Below, one piece after another: positions 8,679-17,125 of a stretch of 33,061 bases of DNA (within the stretch, counting starts at the first letter, position 1; the number at the start of each line of letters is the position of its first letter). The notes beneath the pieces are model-generated. The model worked only from the letters and a program-made list of their open reading frames with translations. It was not told where the DNA came from and searched no databases. The translations under genes were made by a program, and so were the position numbers. This stretch comes from Leminorella grimontii ATCC 33999 = DSM 5078 (GTDB lineage: Bacteria; Pseudomonadota; Gammaproteobacteria; Enterobacterales; Enterobacteriaceae). The DNA is taken from NCBI RefSeq assembly GCF_000439085.1, contig NZ_AUUA01000024.1:1-33061 (forward strand), given 5' to 3'.

Positions 8679-10051
8679 AAAAATCGTACCGCATTCTGCT
8701 CGTTGACGACGAAGAGAGCGTTTTACGCATGCTGATGGCCTTCTTTTCACACAACGGCCACCAGCCCATCTGCGCGCAGGACGGCCATCAGGCCGTTGAA
8801 CTGTTCAAACAGCAGTCGCCGGACGTTGTGCTGATGGATATCCGCATGCCCAGGCTCAGCGGCATCGACGCGCTGCAGATGATGCGTAAGACCAATAAGG
8901 ATACCCCCGTTATCCTGATGACTGCCTACGCCGCCGTTGAAACGGCGGTCGAGGCCCTGAGGCTCGGCGCTTTCGACTACGTCATCAAGCCCTTTGAGCT
9001 CGATGAGCTAAAGCTGATGGTGGACCGAGCCATGCAGCTGTGCGAAATGAAGCAGGAGATCAACTTGCTGCACCGCGCGCTGTCGGACAGCTACCAGTGG
9101 GATCGCATTTTAACCAACAGTCCCAAAATGATGGAGCTGTGCCGCGATACCGCTAAAATCGCCCAAAGCAGCGCCAGCGTGCTTATCACGGGCGAAAGCG
9201 GGACGGGAAAAGAGCTTATCGCCAAGGCCATCCACTACAACAGCCCCCGCGCCAAAGGGCCATTTATTAAAATAAACTGCGGCGCGCTGCCCGAGTCGCT
9301 GCTGGAAAGCGAGCTGTTCGGCCACGAGAAGGGGGCGTTCACCGGCGCGCAAACCCAGCGACAGGGCCTGTTTGAACGAGCAAATCAGGGAACGCTGCTG
9401 CTGGATGAAGTCGGCGAAATGCCCCATAACCTACAGGTTAAACTGCTGCGCGTTCTGCAAGAGCGTGAATTTGAAAGGCTCGGCGGCAGCCAGACCATCA
9501 AAACCGATATTCGCCTTATTGCGGCCACCAACCGCAACCTGGCGCAGATGGTTGAACAGGGAACGTTTCGCCAGGACCTCTTCTATCGCCTGAACGTTAT
9601 CCACCTGTCCCCGATTCCCCTGCGGGAGCGCCCTGAAGATATCTCTCTGTTAGCGCAGCACTTTTTACAAAAATTCAGCGCGGAAAACGGCAAAGAAATC
9701 GTCGAACTTGATCCCAGCACGCTGGCGATTCTGGAAGCCTACCCATGGCCGGGAAACGTCAGGGAGCTCTCCAACGCCATTGAACGGGCAGTGATCATGA
9801 GCAACGGCTTTATTATCTTCCCCGACGAACTGCCCGAACACCTGCAGCGGCAGCAAAACGTCCCCCACATCAGCGAAACCGTGCATACGCTGACGGGGCA
9901 TACGCTAAAAGAGAACCTGAAGGCCTACGAGCGTGAGCTTATCTGTAACGCACTCAACGGCAATCAGGGCAATCGAGTTCAAACCGCAAGAGCGCTGGGC
10001 ATCAGCCGCCGAGCGCTGATGTATAAGCTGCAGGAATACGAAATAGAATAG
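8675..10051 (+). CDS. atoC: Sigma-54-dependent response regulator AtoC
   Basis: A 458-residue NtrC-family activator. The receiver domain spans about 1-120 with phospho-acceptor D55 (DVVLMD) and acidic D11/D12. The AAA+ domain spans about 145-385 with Walker A GESGTGKE (173-180), the sigma-54-contacting GAFTGA loop (220-225) and Walker B LLLDEVGEMP (241-250). A Fis-type helix-turn-helix closes the protein (about 430-455). On phosphorylation by AtoS it should drive atoDAEB from the sigma-54 promoter at 10272-10287. Its likely DNA targets are the palindromes at 10126-10150. The gene is translationally coupled to atoS and is followed by a hairpin terminator. Confidence 0.96.
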   Translation: MKKSYRILLVDDEESVLRMLMAFFSHNGHQPICAQDGHQAVELFKQQSPDVVLMDIRMPRLSGIDALQMMRKTNKDTPVILMTAYAAVETAVEALRLGAFDYVIKPFELDELKLMVDRAMQLCEMKQEINLLHRALSDSYQWDRILTNSPKMMELCRDTAKIAQSSASVLITGESGTGKELIAKAIHYNSPRAKGPFIKINCGALPESLLESELFGHEKGAFTGAQTQRQGLFERANQGTLLLDEVGEMPHNLQVKLLRVLQEREFERLGGSQTIKTDIRLIAATNRNLAQMVEQGTFRQDLFYRLNVIHLSPIPLRERPEDISLLAQHFLQKFSAENGKEIVELDPSTLAILEAYPWPGNVRELSNAIERAVIMSNGFIIFPDELPEHLQRQQNVPHISETVHTLTGHTLKENLKAYERELICNALNGNQGNRVQTARALGISRRALMYKLQEYEIE

Positions 10052-10074
10052 TTATACCTGTGTCATATCGACTC

Positions 10075-10104
10075 AAAGGGCCCGACGCTTCAGGCCCTTT
10101 CCCA
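10075..10104 (+). terminator. Intrinsic terminator after atoC
   Basis: An 8-bp perfect stem AAAGGGCC (10075-10082) and GGCCCTTT (10093-10100) closes a 10-base loop 23 bases after the atoC stop. The U-tract is short and interrupted (TTTCCC), so termination may be partial. Confidence 0.6.
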
Positions 10105-10125
10105 TCTTAATGGTGAAACAAAAAA

Positions 10126-10150
10126 TGCACACCTGTGCAAAAAATTGCAC
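10126..10150. promoter_or_regulatory. Candidate AtoC enhancer: two overlapping palindromes
   Basis: TGCACA-CC-TGTGCA (10126-10139) overlaps a perfect GTGCAA-N4-TTGCAC (10135-10150). The GTGCA/TGCAC half-sites resemble the AtoC target I recall from the E. coli ato promoter. The pair is centred about 160 bases upstream of the expected ato start, a normal enhancer distance for an NtrC-family activator. The function is inferred from position and sequence. Confidence 0.7.
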
Positions 10151-10271
10151 TCTCTGACCGCCTGTTTCATCCCTGCTCTCGATTCAGCTACCGCTGCAAA
10201 GCCTGTTTAACTCTTTAATTATTAAAATGTTACCTGGACTTACGGTGAAAATCGCCCCGTAAGCATGCGGC

Positions 10272-10287
10272 TGGCACACCCCTTGCA
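10272..10287 (+). promoter_or_regulatory. Sigma-54 promoter of atoDAEB
   Basis: TGGCAC-N5-TTGCA is a perfect -24/-12 sigma-54 promoter, 48 bases before the atoD start. It fits the known dependence of atoDAEB on RpoN and AtoC. Confidence 0.92.
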
Positions 10288-10334
10288 ATTCCTTATGCGA
10301 GCTCGTCCTCGGGCATCAACTATAAGGAATAATT

Positions 10335-10994
10335 ATGAAAAACAAACAGATTGACATACAGCAAGCTGCTGAACACTTTCGTGATGGCATGACCATCATG
10401 GTTGGCGGTTTTATGGGTGTGGGAACACCGCCGCGTTTAGTCAAGGCTCTGCTCGACTCTGGCGTCAAAGACTTAACCCTTATTGCTAACGATACCGCGT
10501 TTGTAGATACCGGCATCGGCCCTCTGGTCGTTAACGGCAGAGTAAAGAAAGTTATCGCCTCTCACATCGGCACCAACCCTGAAACCGGCAGACGCATGAT
10601 CGCCGGCGAAATGGACGTCGAACTGGTTCCTCAAGGTACGCTGATTGAGCGCATCCGCTGCGGCGGCGCAGGCCTGGGCGGCTTCCTGACGCCGACCGGC
10701 GTGGGCACCGTGGTTGAAGAAGGCAAACAAAAGATTACTCAAAACGGCGTTGAATACCTGCTAGAACTTCCGCTGCGCGCCGACCTTGCGCTGGTTCAGT
10801 CTCACATTGCCGACAAGCAGGGCAACCTGGTTTATCAGCTGACCGCCCGCAACTTTAACCCGCTTATCGCTCTAGCGGCAGACGTCGTTATTGCTGAACC
10901 GGACGTTCAGGTCGAAGTTGGCGACATCGCCCCCGACGCCGTGATGACCCCCGGCGCCCTGATTGACTACATCGTTGCCCCCCAGGAGTGCTAA
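10335..10994 (+). CDS. atoD: Acetyl-CoA:acetoacetyl-CoA transferase, alpha subunit
   Basis: A 219-residue cytoplasmic subunit of the class I CoA transferase that moves CoA from acetyl-CoA to acetoacetate or other short-chain acids. The protein is collinear with E. coli AtoD (220). The CoA-binding glycine loop [13 protein letters not shown] lies at about 22-35, and the conserved run through [15 protein letters not shown] is present. The Shine-Dalgarno AAGGAA lies 7-8 bases before the ATG. It is the first gene of the ato operon. The next gene starts 2 bases after its stop. Confidence 0.97.
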   Translation: MKNKQIDIQQAAEHFRDGMTIMVGGFMGVGTPPRLVKALLDSGVKDLTLIANDTAFVDTGIGPLVVNGRVKKVIASHIGTNPETGRRMIAGEMDVELVPQGTLIERIRCGGAGLGGFLTPTGVGTVVEEGKQKITQNGVEYLLELPLRADLALVQSHIADKQGNLVYQLTARNFNPLIALAADVVIAEPDVQVEVGDIAPDAVMTPGALIDYIVAPQEC

Positions 10995-10996
10995 TC

Positions 10997-11662
10997 ATGA
11001 ATGCTAAAGAACTTATCGCTCGCCGCGTAGCCCTTGAGCTACATGATGGAGACATCGTAAACCTGGGCATCGGCCTGCCGACGCAGGTGGTGAACTATCT
11101 GCCTCAGGACATCCACATCACGCTTCAGTCTGAAAACGGCTTTCTGGGCCTGGGCCCGGTTACCGAAGCGCATCCAAACCTGGTTAACGCCGGCGGCCAG
11201 CCCTGCGGCCTGCTTCCTGGCGCAGCCATGTTCGACAGCGCCTTCTCCTTTGCGCTGATCCGCGGCGGCCACGTTGACGCAAGCGTACTGGGCGGCCTGC
11301 AGGTCGACCAAAACGCAAACCTGGCCAACTGGATGGTACCGGGGAAAATGGTTCCGGGAATGGGCGGCGCAATGGACCTGGTTACCGGCGCCAAGCGCGT
11401 TATTATTGCGATGGAACACTGCGCTAAAGACGGTTCCTCCAAGATTTTAAAGCAGTGCACCCTGCCGCTGACGGCCAAAAACAAGGTCAGCATGATAGTG
11501 ACCGAACTGGCCGTATTCGCCTTTGAAGGCGACAAGCTGGTGCTGAAAGAACGCGCGCCGGGCGTTTCTCTGGAAACTATCCGTGAGAAGACCGACGCAG
11601 ATTACATTGTTGCAGCCAACGTGAAGGAAATGCCGATCGTTGTTGAGGAAGGTGTCGCATGA
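10997..11662 (+). CDS. atoA: Acetyl-CoA:acetoacetyl-CoA transferase, beta subunit
   Basis: The 221-residue partner of AtoD that carries the catalytic residue. E46 in LQSENGFLG sits in the class I CoA-transferase active-site motif and would form the glutamyl-CoA intermediate. The N terminus NLGIGLPT and the later GGAMDLVTGAKRV and MEHCAKDGSSKI blocks agree with E. coli AtoA. I place the start at the ATG (10997) because CAGGAG at 10983-10988 lies 8 bases before it and the protein then matches E. coli. A GTG three codons earlier is in frame but is badly spaced. The stop overlaps atoE as ATGA. Confidence 0.97.
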   Translation: MNAKELIARRVALELHDGDIVNLGIGLPTQVVNYLPQDIHITLQSENGFLGLGPVTEAHPNLVNAGGQPCGLLPGAAMFDSAFSFALIRGGHVDASVLGGLQVDQNANLANWMVPGKMVPGMGGAMDLVTGAKRVIIAMEHCAKDGSSKILKQCTLPLTAKNKVSMIVTELAVFAFEGDKLVLKERAPGVSLETIREKTDADYIVAANVKEMPIVVEEGVA

Positions 11663-12981
11663 TCGGTCGTATTTCCCGCTTCTTAACCGGATTTGTAAGC
11701 CGTTATCTGCCAGATCCGCTAATTTTTGCCATGCTGTTGACCATGCTGACGTTTGTCATCGCGCTGGCGCTGACGCCGCATACGCCTGTCGACATGGTGC
11801 AAATGTGGGGTAACGGCTTCTGGAACCTGCTCGGCTTCGGCATGCAGATGGCGCTGATTATCGTTACCGGCCACGCGCTGGCAAGCTCTGCGCCCGTCAA
11901 GCGCGTACTGCGCCTGACGGCCTCTGCGGCCAAAACGCCCGCTCAGGGCGTTATGCTGGTCACCTTCTTTGGTTCAGTCGCCTGCGTTATCAACTGGGGG
12001 TTCGGCCTGGTGGTCGGCGCCATGTTCGCTCGCGAAGTGGCTCGCCGCGTTAAGGGTTCAGACTATCCGCTGCTTATCGCCTGTGCCTACATCGGCTTTT
12101 TGACCTGGGGCGGAGGCCTTTCCGGCTCTATGCCCCTGCTGGCGGCGACGCCCGGCAACCCGGTTGAGCACATTGCCGGCCTGATCCCGGTTAGCCAGAC
12201 TATCTTCACCGGCTACAACATCTTTATCACTCTGGCGCTTATCGTCATTATGCCTTTTGTCACCCGCATGATGATGCCAAAGCCCGGCGATGTTATTACC
12301 GTCGACCCGGCGCTGCTGCAAGAAGAAGCGGACTACCAGAAGAAGCTGCCTGCCGATGCGCCTGTCGCGGAGAAAATGGAAGAAAGCCGCATTATCGCCT
12401 TTATTATCGGCGCGCTCGGCATTGCCTATCTGGGCATGTACTTCTATGAGAAGGGCTTCAATATCACCATCAACACCGTCAACATGATGTTCATGATTGC
12501 CGGTATTTTGCTGCACAAGACGCCGATGGCCTACATGCGCGCCATTTCCGCTGCGGCAAGAAGCACCGCGGGCATTCTGGTGCAGTTCCCGTTCTATGCC
12601 GGTATCCAACTGATGATGGAACACTCCGGTCTGGGTGGGCTTATCACCGAGTTCTTCATCAACGTCGCCAACAAGGACACCTTCCCGGTGATGACCTTCT
12701 TCAGCTCGGCCATCATTAACTTTGCCGTTCCGTCAGGCGGCGGCCACTGGGTTATCCAGGGTCCGTTCGTTATGCCTGCCGCACAGGCGCTGGGCGCTGA
12801 CCTGGGTAAATCCGCCATGGCTATCGCCTACGGTGAACAGTGGATGAACATGGCTCAGCCGTTCTGGGCTCTGCCGGCTCTGGCCATTGCGGGCCTGGGC
12901 GTTCGCGACATCATGGGCTACTGCGTTACCGCCCTGCTGTTCTCTGGTCTGATATTCGTTATCGGCCTTACGGTATTCTGA
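11659..12981 (+). CDS. atoE: Short-chain fatty acid transporter AtoE
   Basis: A 440-residue, very hydrophobic inner-membrane protein of the AtoE family with about 10-12 membrane segments. It is taken to import acetoacetate, butyrate and similar acids. Length and sequence match E. coli AtoE throughout, including GSVACVINWGFGLVVGAMF, LTWGGGLSGSMPLLAATPG and FAVPSGGGHWVIQGP. The start overlaps the atoA stop by 4 bases, which suggests coupling. It is followed by a 297-base gap filled by an ERIC-type element before atoB. Confidence 0.96.
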   Translation: MIGRISRFLTGFVSRYLPDPLIFAMLLTMLTFVIALALTPHTPVDMVQMWGNGFWNLLGFGMQMALIIVTGHALASSAPVKRVLRLTASAAKTPAQGVMLVTFFGSVACVINWGFGLVVGAMFAREVARRVKGSDYPLLIACAYIGFLTWGGGLSGSMPLLAATPGNPVEHIAGLIPVSQTIFTGYNIFITLALIVIMPFVTRMMMPKPGDVITVDPALLQEEADYQKKLPADAPVAEKMEESRIIAFIIGALGIAYLGMYFYEKGFNITINTVNMMFMIAGILLHKTPMAYMRAISAAARSTAGILVQFPFYAGIQLMMEHSGLGGLITEFFINVANKDTFPVMTFFSSAIINFAVPSGGGHWVIQGPFVMPAAQALGADLGKSAMAIAYGEQWMNMAQPFWALPALAIAGLGVRDIMGYCVTALLFSGLIFVIGLTVF

Positions 12982-13007
12982 TAACTACAACTTTGCTCTA
13001 AATAATT

Positions 13008-13258
13008 CGAGTTGCGGGACAAAACGCCTAAGGCGTTTTGAACAGCGCTAGCGCTGGCCCTGAAAGGGGGAACCCCGTAGGGGTGAATCACGCGGCAAGA
13101 GAGTGAATCCCCAGGAGCTTACATAAGTAAGTGACTGGGGTGAACGACAAATCTGTCTGGAACAGATTTGAACGCCGTTTGCGGCGGCCCGCAAGGGCGA
13201 GGCCCATGGATGGGCCGAGTATTTACAGCCAACGCACTCGCAGCTTGAAGTATGACGA
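13008..13258. repeat. Composite ERIC element with inserted hairpins
   Basis: The core 13103-13146 is the ERIC palindrome: its two halves contain the binding sequences of the classic ERIC1R and ERIC2 primers, with at most one base differing. The ends form an imperfect inverted repeat (13007-13019 against 13237-13249, 10 of 13). Between the ends and the core, extra DNA holds a chain of small palindromes: 13021-13039 (9-bp arms), 13044-13055, 13058-13068, 13073-13083, 13148-13170 (9-bp arms), 13174-13185, 13187-13198 and 13201-13216 (7-bp arms). Many are joined by GAAC or TGAA/TGAAC. Ordinary ERICs are about 127 bp, so this one is roughly doubled. It sits inside the ato operon and will be transcribed. 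Confidence 0.9.
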
Positions 13259-13278
13259 GCATATAAGGAATTTAAGTG

Positions 13279-14463
13279 ATGAATAATATAGTCATCGTCA
13301 GCGCCGCTCGTACCGCCATCGGCAGCTTTAACGGCGCACTGTCCTCTGTCGCGGCCGTCGATCTGGGCGCTTTAACCATTCGCGAAGCCATTGCCCGTGC
13401 GGGGATTGGCGCTGAGCTGATTGAAGAAGTCGTCTTCGGCAACGTGCTGCAAGCGGGTCTGGGCCAAAACCCGGCACGTCAGGCGCTGCTGAAAAGCGGC
13501 ATTGCCGAATCCGTCTGCGCTTACACCGTCAACAAGGTTTGCGGATCCGGCCTTAAGAGCGTAGCGCTGGCAGCTCAGTCCATCGCCGCAGGCGACGCGG
13601 AGATCGTGGTCGCTGGCGGGATGGAAAACATGAGTCAGGCACCTTACCTGCTCGACAGCAAGGCCCGCTGGGGCTATCGCATGGGCGACGGCAAGCTTGT
13701 GGACGTCATTTTGAAAGACGGTCTGATGTGCGCAACGCACGACTACCACATGGGTATCACCGCTGAGAACGTCGCTAAAGAATACGGCATCAGTCGCGAA
13801 GAGCAGGACGCTCTGGCGCTCTTCTCTCAGCAAAAGGCCGTTGCCGCCATCAATAGCGGTGCGTTTAAAGAAGAAATCGTGCCGGTAACGGTCAAAACCC
13901 GTAAAGGCGAGACCGTAGTTGATACCGACGAATTCCCTAAGGCGGACACCACGGCAGAAGGGCTGGCGAAGCTGCGTACGGCCTTCACCAAAGAGGGTAC
14001 CGTTACCGCCGGTAACGCTTCAGGTATTAACGACGGCGCCGCGGCACTGGTCGTGATGACGGAAAGCCGTGCCAAGGCGCTCGGCCTCAAGCCTTTGGCT
14101 CGTATCAAGAGCTATGCCAGCGGCGGCGTTGCGCCATCGCTGATGGGCATGGGTCCGGTGCCGGCAACGCAGAACGCGCTTAAAAAGGCGGGAATGCAGC
14201 TTTCGGACATTGACCTTATCGAAGCCAACGAAGCCTTCGCCGCCCAGTTCCTGGCCGTCGGCAAAGTGCTCGGGTTCGACCCGGCCAAAGTCAACGTCAA
14301 CGGCGGCGCTATCGCGCTAGGCCATCCGATCGGCGCCAGCGGCGCGCGCATCCTCGTTACTCTGCTGCATGCGCTTAAAGCACACGATAAGACCTACGGG
14401 TTGGCGACGCTGTGCATCGGCGGCGGTCAGGGAACGGCGATGATCGTTGAACGTCTGAACTGA
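13279..14463 (+). CDS. atoB: Acetyl-CoA acetyltransferase (thiolase II)
   Basis: A 394-residue cytoplasmic thiolase, the same length as E. coli AtoB, that cleaves acetoacetyl-CoA with CoA into two acetyl-CoA. The acyl-accepting C88 lies in [11 protein letters not shown], the active-site H349 in [16 protein letters not shown], and the proton-transferring C379 in LCIGGGQG. I prefer the ATG at 13279 to the GTG directly before it because TAAGGAA (13264-13270) lies 8 bases upstream and the length then matches. The long repeat-filled gap from atoE means it may rely on read-through or on structured mRNA for relative expression. An intrinsic terminator follows. Confidence 0.97.
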   Translation: MNNIVIVSAARTAIGSFNGALSSVAAVDLGALTIREAIARAGIGAELIEEVVFGNVLQAGLGQNPARQALLKSGIAESVCAYTVNKVCGSGLKSVALAAQSIAAGDAEIVVAGGMENMSQAPYLLDSKARWGYRMGDGKLVDVILKDGLMCATHDYHMGITAENVAKEYGISREEQDALALFSQQKAVAAINSGAFKEEIVPVTVKTRKGETVVDTDEFPKADTTAEGLAKLRTAFTKEGTVTAGNASGINDGAAALVVMTESRAKALGLKPLARIKSYASGGVAPSLMGMGPVPATQNALKKAGMQLSDIDLIEANEAFAAQFLAVGKVLGFDPAKVNVNGGAIALGHPIGASGARILVTLLHALKAHDKTYGLATLCIGGGQGTAMIVERLN

Positions 14464-14475
14464 TAGCCCCTTGTT

Positions 14476-14503
14476 GAGCCGCCGCACTGCGGCGGCTCTT
14501 TTA
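14476..14503 (+). terminator. Intrinsic terminator of the atoDAEB operon
   Basis: A perfect 10-bp GC-rich stem GAGCCGCCGC/GCGGCGGCTC with a 3-base loop (14486-14488) is followed by TTTTAT, 12 bases after the atoB stop. Confidence 0.93.
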
Positions 14504-14722
14504 TATTTCCTTTCGCAGCAGTTTACTGAATAAAGCACGCTCATCATAAACGGCAAACAGACGCCGCCTTTCACACTGGTTTATTCTCTCTTCGCGCTTC
14601 TCTGCTCTTTTTAATCGTAAAACCATGGTGTTATCGTCAATAAATACTACATCTCGGGCGCTATCGCGAAGGATCGGACAATTATCTAAAAATGTGATAC
14701 ACCTCCAATGCGCCACAAACAT
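14501..14722 (-). CDS. Possible small hypothetical protein (73 residues)
   Basis: A minus-strand frame fills much of the 430-base gap between atoB and the carboxypeptidase gene. The product is rich in Arg, Lys and Glu in its second half (LRLKRAEKREERINQCERRR) and has two Cys in the first 15 residues. I do not recognise the family. Against it, there is no clear Shine-Dalgarno before the ATG at 14722. For it, the frame does not lie over another gene, and its stop abuts the atoB terminator, giving a tidy convergent layout. It may be noise. Confidence 0.3.
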   Translation of the reverse strand: MFVAHWRCITFLDNCPILRDSARDVVFIDDNTMVLRLKRAEKREERINQCERRRLFAVYDERALFSKLLRKEI

Positions 14723-14893
14723 CCATATATTTGATGATGTAAACTAATAGTAACAAATGTTAGTTATTACAATAATTATCAGGCGCCTTACTTAACGATA
14801 TCCAACTCTGCTTGGCGTCAATCGTTCAGGCTAAGCCGCCACCGTCAGGCTCGCTATTCATACAATAATACCGTTAACCCTTCAGGAGGCTGC
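14723..14893 (+). promoter_or_regulatory. Upstream region of the M14 peptidase gene
   Basis: This AT-rich stretch (14735-14790 especially) should hold the promoter of the peptidase gene and perhaps of the small minus-strand frame. I could not single out a convincing -35/-10 pair. A strong Shine-Dalgarno AGGAGG lies at 14884-14889, 4-5 bases before the start. Confidence 0.3.
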
Positions 14894-16555
14894 ATGCCGT
14901 TGTCCCCCCGTCGTTTTATTCTATCCGCACTGTTCCTTGCGTTGGCTAGCCCGATATCATCCGTTTACGCCAAGTTCGATCCCACAAAAGAGTTTCAGGA
15001 ACCGCCAGCGGTAGCCGAGCGCTTCACAGAGCCCAAGGGCGTTCAGTTTGATACGCCCGCATTTAAAAAAGGGAAAGTCGACTTTACTTCGCAGAAGGAA
15101 ATGGAGAATTTTATTGAGCGGCTGGCGCAGTCCTCTCCCCATCTGCGTGTTAAAACGCTCGGGCGTTCACAGCAGGGTCGAGCGATCCCTATGCTGGTTT
15201 TCTCCGCCGAACGGGCGGCCTCCGCGCAGACGCTGATGAAAAACGGCAAGCCGACGGTACTCATCGTTGCCCTACAGCACGGCAATGAGCCCGCTGCCGG
15301 TGAAGCGGCTCTGGCATACGCTAAAAGCCTGGCGGAAAATAAAGAAGGGGACGTTCTGTCTCGGATTAACGTGCTGATCGTCCCGCGCGCGAATCCAGAC
15401 GGCGCCGAGCACTTTACGCGCGACCTCGCCAACGGCGTCAACCTCAACCGCGATCACCTGCTTTTAGCCTCGCCGGAAAGCCGGGCAATAAATCAGCTAA
15501 TGACTCAATATCAGCCTGACGTCGTTCTGGACGCCCATGAGTTCAGCGTCGCCGGGCGCTGGGTAAAGAAGTTTGACGCGGTGCAAGGGTACGATGCGCT
15601 GGTGCAGTACGCCACGACGACCAACCTCCCGGCTTCGCTCAGTGAAGCGATGAAGTCCACCTACAACGAAACCATCTTCGCCGCTTTCAAAGAAAACTCG
15701 CTGAACGCCTTCGTTTACTACACGACCAACCAGATTAACCTTGAGGATAAAACGCTCTCTATGGGCGGCGTCGGCGCTGACGCCATGCGCAACGTCGCCG
15801 GCCTGCGCAATTCGGTTTCCTTCCTGTTGGAAACGCGCGGCGTCGGCATAGGAAAGGCACACTTCGAGCGCAGGGTCTGGACGCAGTTCGTTGCCATGCG
15901 GGCCATGGTCAACGCGGCTGCCAAGCAGCCGGAACAGCTGTTGGCTCTGGGACGCGCCGTACGCAATGAAGTCATTGAGGCCAGCGGTAAAGGCGAGCTC
16001 ACCGTAAAGGGCAAGGCGGCTAAAGGTACGCAAGAAGTCACGCTGCTAGACGCCAAAACCGGCGAGCCCAAAACCTTTGACGCAGACTGGCGCTCCTCTT
16101 TAACGATTGAACCCGTACTGACCCGCCCTCGCCCCTATGGCTATCTTCTGCCGGTCAGCCAGAAAGCCGCAGCAAAAAAGCTGCGCGAACTGGGCATCGA
16201 GGTTTACGTCGTCAAGTCCGAACAGCGTGCGCCGGTTGAACGCTACGACATCGTTGAGCGCAAGGCAAACCGCAAGACCGACGTGACCGGCAAAATTGGA
16301 AAGACGGGCAACGAAATGGTGCAGGTCACGGCCAAACTGAGCGGCGAAGTGCTCACCGACATCGCAGGCTATTACTACGTGCCGATGAATCAGCCGCTGG
16401 CAAACCTGGCGGTCGCCGCGCTGGAACCGGAAACGCAGAGCAGCTTTGTCGCAAACGGCATCATCACGTTGCCAAAAGAGGGAACAAAAGGAGCTGACAT
16501 AGTACCGCTATACCGCTTGACGCAGGATGCGCCAATGGTGGTTGAGCTGTTTTAA
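14894..16555 (+). CDS. Exported M14-family zinc carboxypeptidase-like protein
   Basis: A 553-residue protein with a Sec signal peptide (1-26, ending VYA). The M14 fold spans about 65-345. The zinc ligands are H129 and E132 in LQHGNEPAAGE and H215 in VLDAHEFS; the substrate-binding NLNRDH lies at 183-188 and the catalytic glutamate is probably E313 in SFLLETRG. The C-terminal 200 residues look like a beta-rich accessory domain. The family removes C-terminal residues from peptides or acts on peptidoglycan stem peptides, and I cannot tell which from sequence. All key residues are kept, so it should be active in the periplasm or outside the cell. It stands alone between terminators, and its substrate is unknown. 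Confidence 0.85.
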   Translation: MPLSPRRFILSALFLALASPISSVYAKFDPTKEFQEPPAVAERFTEPKGVQFDTPAFKKGKVDFTSQKEMENFIERLAQSSPHLRVKTLGRSQQGRAIPMLVFSAERAASAQTLMKNGKPTVLIVALQHGNEPAAGEAALAYAKSLAENKEGDVLSRINVLIVPRANPDGAEHFTRDLANGVNLNRDHLLLASPESRAINQLMTQYQPDVVLDAHEFSVAGRWVKKFDAVQGYDALVQYATTTNLPASLSEAMKSTYNETIFAAFKENSLNAFVYYTTNQINLEDKTLSMGGVGADAMRNVAGLRNSVSFLLETRGVGIGKAHFERRVWTQFVAMRAMVNAAAKQPEQLLALGRAVRNEVIEASGKGELTVKGKAAKGTQEVTLLDAKTGEPKTFDADWRSSLTIEPVLTRPRPYGYLLPVSQKAAAKKLRELGIEVYVVKSEQRAPVERYDIVERKANRKTDVTGKIGKTGNEMVQVTAKLSGEVLTDIAGYYYVPMNQPLANLAVAALEPETQSSFVANGIITLPKEGTKGADIVPLYRLTQDAPMVVELF

Positions 16556-16561
16556 ACCATT

Positions 16562-16586
16562 TAGGCCCGTCAGAACGACGGGCCTA
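16562..16586. terminator. Hairpin terminator shared by convergent genes
   Basis: A perfect 10-bp stem TAGGCCCGTC/GACGGGCCTA with a 5-base loop lies 7 bases after the peptidase stop and 12 bases beyond the stop of the minus-strand DUF2695 gene. The flanking U-tracts are weak in both directions, so it may act as a modest bidirectional terminator. Confidence 0.7.
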
Positions 16587-16597
16587 TCATTCCTGGG

Positions 16598-16894
16598 CTA
16601 TTCAAACTTCTCTTCAACGTTAAAGAGAACTTCACAGTCGCAGTAGCCGCCGTTGTCGTTAAGCCACGCGATGACGGCTTCTGCATTTTCTACACCGCGC
16701 TCGGCAAGAAGCCTCTTCGTCAGGGTAAGCGAGTGGTCGCATCCCTTTTTATCAACCTCGCGGTCCAAATAGTCAAACAGGAGCTGAAACAAGGGCCGAG
16801 TCATCGGTAAATCGGCTTCAAAAGCCTCCTGCTGTTGCTGCTTCCATGCGTTTTTCAACGCCCGCTGGTGGGCCTTATCGTTATTCTTTGCCAT
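16598..16894 (-). CDS. DUF2695 family protein
   Basis: A 98-residue soluble protein of unknown function. The C-terminal half carries the DUF2695 pattern: CDHSLTLTKRLL, then an AVIAWLNDNGGYCDCEVLFNVEE-like end. The conserved Cys and His residues (CDH and CDC) suggest metal binding, which I infer only. The N terminus is basic and Gln-rich (ALKNAWKQQQQEAF). It is a single gene with the peptidase gene convergent on it. The AT-rich DNA upstream (16930-16970) probably holds its promoter. Confidence 0.8.
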   Translation of the reverse strand: MAKNNDKAHQRALKNAWKQQQQEAFEADLPMTRPLFQLLFDYLDREVDKKGCDHSLTLTKRLLAERGVENAEAVIAWLNDNGGYCDCEVLFNVEEKFE

Positions 16895-17044
16895 GCGCTA
16901 ATCATCCATTGATAAGAACGAAGTCCGATTCTGTACAGGTTATATACAGTTTAAATATTCACGCTCAACCAACGCCGGACGCTCTTGCCAACGCTTATAA
17001 AATCCATTTTATTCCTCTCACAGACGGCATGAACCACTTCGTCT

Positions 17045-17086
17045 AAAAACAAAGGCTGAACGGGAAGTATATCCGGTTCAGCCTTG
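17045..17086 (-). terminator. Intrinsic terminator of the hyb-hyp locus
   Basis: On the minus strand a 10-bp stem AAGGCTGAAC/GTTCAGCCTT (arms 17076-17085 and 17052-17061) is followed by TGTTTTTAG. It lies about 40 bases after the hypE stop, where a strong terminator is expected. Confidence 0.88.
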
Positions 17087-17125
17087 GTAAGGGTCGTTTT
17101 TACAACGCTCTTAACGACCGTCTAT

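Noticed and set aside
16931..16949. LexA-like box upstream of the DUF2695 gene (CTGTACAGGTTATATACAG)
   Set aside because: The outer CTG and CAG are 13 bases apart instead of the required 10, so it does not fit a LexA site.
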